From positions 1-25,822 of the forward strand of contig DLRJ01000047.1 of the NCBI GenBank assembly GCA_002500485.1: 25,822 nt of DNA. Reading direction: 5' to 3'. This stretch comes from Dehalococcoidia bacterium UBA7891. Lineage in GTDB: Bacteria > Chloroflexota > Dehalococcoidia > Lucifugimonadales > UBA826. The notes under the pieces are model-generated. The model saw only the letters and a list, made by a program, of their open reading frames with translations, did no database searches and had not been told where the DNA came from. Position numbers and translations under genes: made by a program. Below, in pieces: positions 24,510 through 25,822 of the stretch. Position 1 is the stretch's first letter. Each line of letters opens with the position of its first letter.

Positions 24510-25409
24510 ATGATCCCACTCATTAAAATTGTTCGCCAATATGAGAGGCTAGCTGTCTTTACATTGGGTAAATTTAGTGAAAGAAATGGCCTTAAGGGTC
24601 CAGGAATACGAATTTTGGTCTGGCCGTTTCAAACTTCCACCAGGATCGATCTACGAGAAGAAGTCATCGATATCCCTCGTCAAACCAACATTACTAGTGA
24701 TAACGCACCACTTGACATAGATTTCCTAGTTTTCCTTCGCCCAATGGAACACGAAGCACAGAAGGTTGTCTTGGAGGTTATTAATTACCATCAGGCAGTA
24801 ATCGGAATGGCCACGACCATATTACGGGCCGTCGTCGGAGAAATGACTGTTGATGAGGTTCTTTCCCAACGGGAACGAATCAACGACGCATTGCGAGTTA
24901 AACTAGATGAGATTACTGGCCGTTGGGGCATTAAAGTAACACAGGTAGAAATAAAAGAAATCGAGCCCGCCGCCGATATACAGTCAGCAATGAATCGTCA
25001 GATGGCCGCAGAAAGGTTAAGAAGAGCCGAAGTTACTGAAGCTGAAGGTAAAAGACAGGCATCCATTACAGTGGCAGAAGGTGAAAAACAGGCAGAAATA
25101 TTACGAGCGGAAGGTCAACGCCAATCTGAAATACTTGCCGCAGAAGGAGATCAGCAGGCTTCTGTTCTGAGAGCCGAAGGTTTCAGTTTAGCATTAGACA
25201 GAATTTATTCCGTCGCCCAAAATGTTGACACCAAAACGCTCAGCTTACAATACTTTGAGACTTTGAAGGAAATGGGAAAAGGGGATTCCACAAAGTTTAT
25301 CTTCCCAATGGAATTCACGAAACTCCTAGGGCCTTTTGCATCGGCACTGTCTGTTTTGGAGGATACCGGCCCCTCCGGTGACAAGGCACAAGTGGAAGAG
25401 GGCAATTAG
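24510..25409 (+). CDS. SPFH/stomatin-family slipin
   Basis: A 299-residue SPFH (stomatin/prohibitin) protein, expected to oligomerise at the membrane and be the partner or substrate of the NfeD protease encoded just upstream. The SPFH domain covers about 8-170, with VRQYERLAVFTLGKF, GPGIRILVWPF, RIDLREEVIDIPRQTNITSD, LRAVVGEMTVDEVLSQRERI, and WGIKVTQVEIKEIEPA. A coiled coil of 11-residue repeats follows. Unlike typical slipins it lacks an N-terminal hydrophobic hairpin. The coding frame cannot start earlier without entering nfeD, since TAA and ATG abut. Membrane attachment must then rest on the short MIPLIKIV start, on lipid modification or on its partner. Confidence 0.93.
   Translation: MIPLIKIVRQYERLAVFTLGKFSERNGLKGPGIRILVWPFQTSTRIDLREEVIDIPRQTNITSDNAPLDIDFLVFLRPMEHEAQKVVLEVINYHQAVIGMATTILRAVVGEMTVDEVLSQRERINDALRVKLDEITGRWGIKVTQVEIKEIEPAADIQSAMNRQMAAERLRRAEVTEAEGKRQASITVAEGEKQAEILRAEGQRQSEILAAEGDQQASVLRAEGFSLALDRIYSVAQNVDTKTLSLQYFETLKEMGKGDSTKFIFPMEFTKLLGPFASALSVLEDTGPSGDKAQVEEGN
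25041..25205 (+). repeat. Five 11-residue (33-bp) coiled-coil repeats within slipin
   Basis: The slipin coiled coil repeats with exact 11-residue period: AEG starts at residues 178, 189, 200, 211 and 222. The consensus is AEG-x-(R/K/Q)-Q-(A/S)-(S/E)-(I/V)-L-x, with the last copy degenerate. Such undecads form a right-handed coiled coil typical of SPFH proteins. The DNA copies are diverged, so this is protein-level conservation rather than recent DNA duplication. Confidence 0.9.
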
Positions 25410-25451
25410 TTAGGGCATCAAAAAGTAGCTAGGCCTCTAATTTGAGGTTAT

Positions 25452-25491
25452 TTGGGAGAGTGGAATCCATGGAGTGATTCCTCTTTCCCAA
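25452..25491. terminator. Strong hairpin in convergent gap, probable transcription end
   Basis: Arms 25452-25467 and 25476-25491 pair over 16 positions with 14 Watson-Crick pairs, one G-U pair and one T-T mismatch. The loop is 8 nt (CATGGAGT). It lies 42 bp past the slipin stop and ends two bases before the stop of the opposing gene, the place expected for a shared terminator. No run of T follows on either strand, so it is not a textbook intrinsic terminator; transcript protection is another role. Confidence 0.6.
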
Positions 25492-25493
25492 CG

Positions 25494-25817
25494 TTAAGAC
25501 CGCTCTGCTAGTTTCTCGTCGGTAGCTACTTCAAAAAACTCTATTTTGTAGTCTGATATTAATTGGAATAATTCGGCATTATCACTAAGAACACTATCTG
25601 GTACGTTTGGCATTCTATTTGCTTCTATTGTTTCCTGTTGCCATTCTGCGCAGACTGTGAATTCTTCGGCAGGGGTCCCTGCCCCACCGACATAAATAGT
25701 AGCTTTGCCTCTATCGGTTTCGTGTTCATAGGCGGCGCATATGCTCGTTAATAATTTGGCTACCTGCCATGAATTCTTACGTTCGACCCTGCACACTCGT
25801 CTTATTAAAAACATCAT
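25494..25817 (-). CDS. Small hypothetical protein, possible dimeric alpha/beta-barrel fold
   Basis: A 107-residue protein of unknown function. The opening MFLIRRVCRVERKNSWQVAK followed by an amphipathic helix (LLTSICAAYE) and a strand (ATIYVGG) resembles the beta-alpha-beta half of small dimeric alpha/beta-barrel (ABM/NIPSNAP-like) proteins. That is a fold impression only. Residues about 57-107 are acidic and partly helical. Two adjacent Met codons (25817 and 25814) are possible starts, with GAGAA upstream reaching to the last bases of the window. An upstream extension past the edge cannot be excluded. It converges on the slipin gene and shares the hairpin between them. Confidence 0.6.
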   Translation of the reverse strand: MMFLIRRVCRVERKNSWQVAKLLTSICAAYEHETDRGKATIYVGGAGTPAEEFTVCAEWQQETIEANRMPNVPDSVLSDNAELFQLISDYKIEFFEVATDEKLAERS

Positions 25818-25822
25818 TTCTC

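Overview
The window is bacterial and gene-dense, with moderately low G+C by eye. It has short intergenic gaps and no rRNA, tRNA, CRISPR array or insertion sequence that I can see. Several family III (CaiB/BaiF) CoA-transferases, gamma-glutamyltranspeptidase-like enzymes, a DUF1800 protein, NHL-repeat and GMC proteins and a YkcB-like GT39 glycosyltransferase sit together. This mix resembles marine or soil heterotrophs such as SAR202-type Chloroflexota, but that assignment is inference from gene content and recollection, not from a marker gene.

Left third, minus strand (about 6783 down to 1): a membrane glycosyltransferase, then a probable operon of small cupin, GMC flavoprotein oxidoreductase, DUF1800 protein and NHL beta-propeller. 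It ends in a decayed aldo/keto reductase whose reading frame is broken at least twice. Three TCGGCT direct repeats spaced 19-20 bp lie just upstream of the cupin.

Middle, plus strand (6924-16155): a tight run of CoA-transferase pair 1 (A1, B1), a 73-residue biotin carrier, a carboxyltransferase, CoA-transferase pair 2 (A2, B2), queC, and a large PD-(D/E)XK plus RNase H-like nuclease. Pairs 1 and 2 are clear paralogues in the same A-then-B order and flank the carboxylase genes.

Next block, plus strand (16232-23053), preceded by a plausible promoter: a gamma-glutamyltranspeptidase-like Ntn-hydrolase, CoA-transferase pair 3, a crotonase-fold protein and a second gamma-glutamyltranspeptidase-like enzyme. 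Gaps are 1-13 bp. The two middle blocks look like one catabolic system. Its likely parts are cleavage of an amide or gamma-glutamyl-like bond, CoA activation of the freed acid by heteromeric CoA-transferases, biotin-dependent carboxylation of the acyl-CoA, and a crotonase step. The substrate cannot be read from sequence. Several of these enzymes depart from textbook active sites: the crotonase lacks both hydratase glutamates, the carboxyltransferase has altered oxyanion loops, and the Ntn-hydrolases lack the gamma-glutamate-binding arginine.

Right end: the classical nfeD-slipin pair (membrane serine protease and SPFH protein, stop and start codons abutting) follows an intergenic stretch with two palindromes. 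A strong hairpin then separates it from a convergent small protein that may have a dimeric alpha/beta-barrel fold and runs to the window edge.
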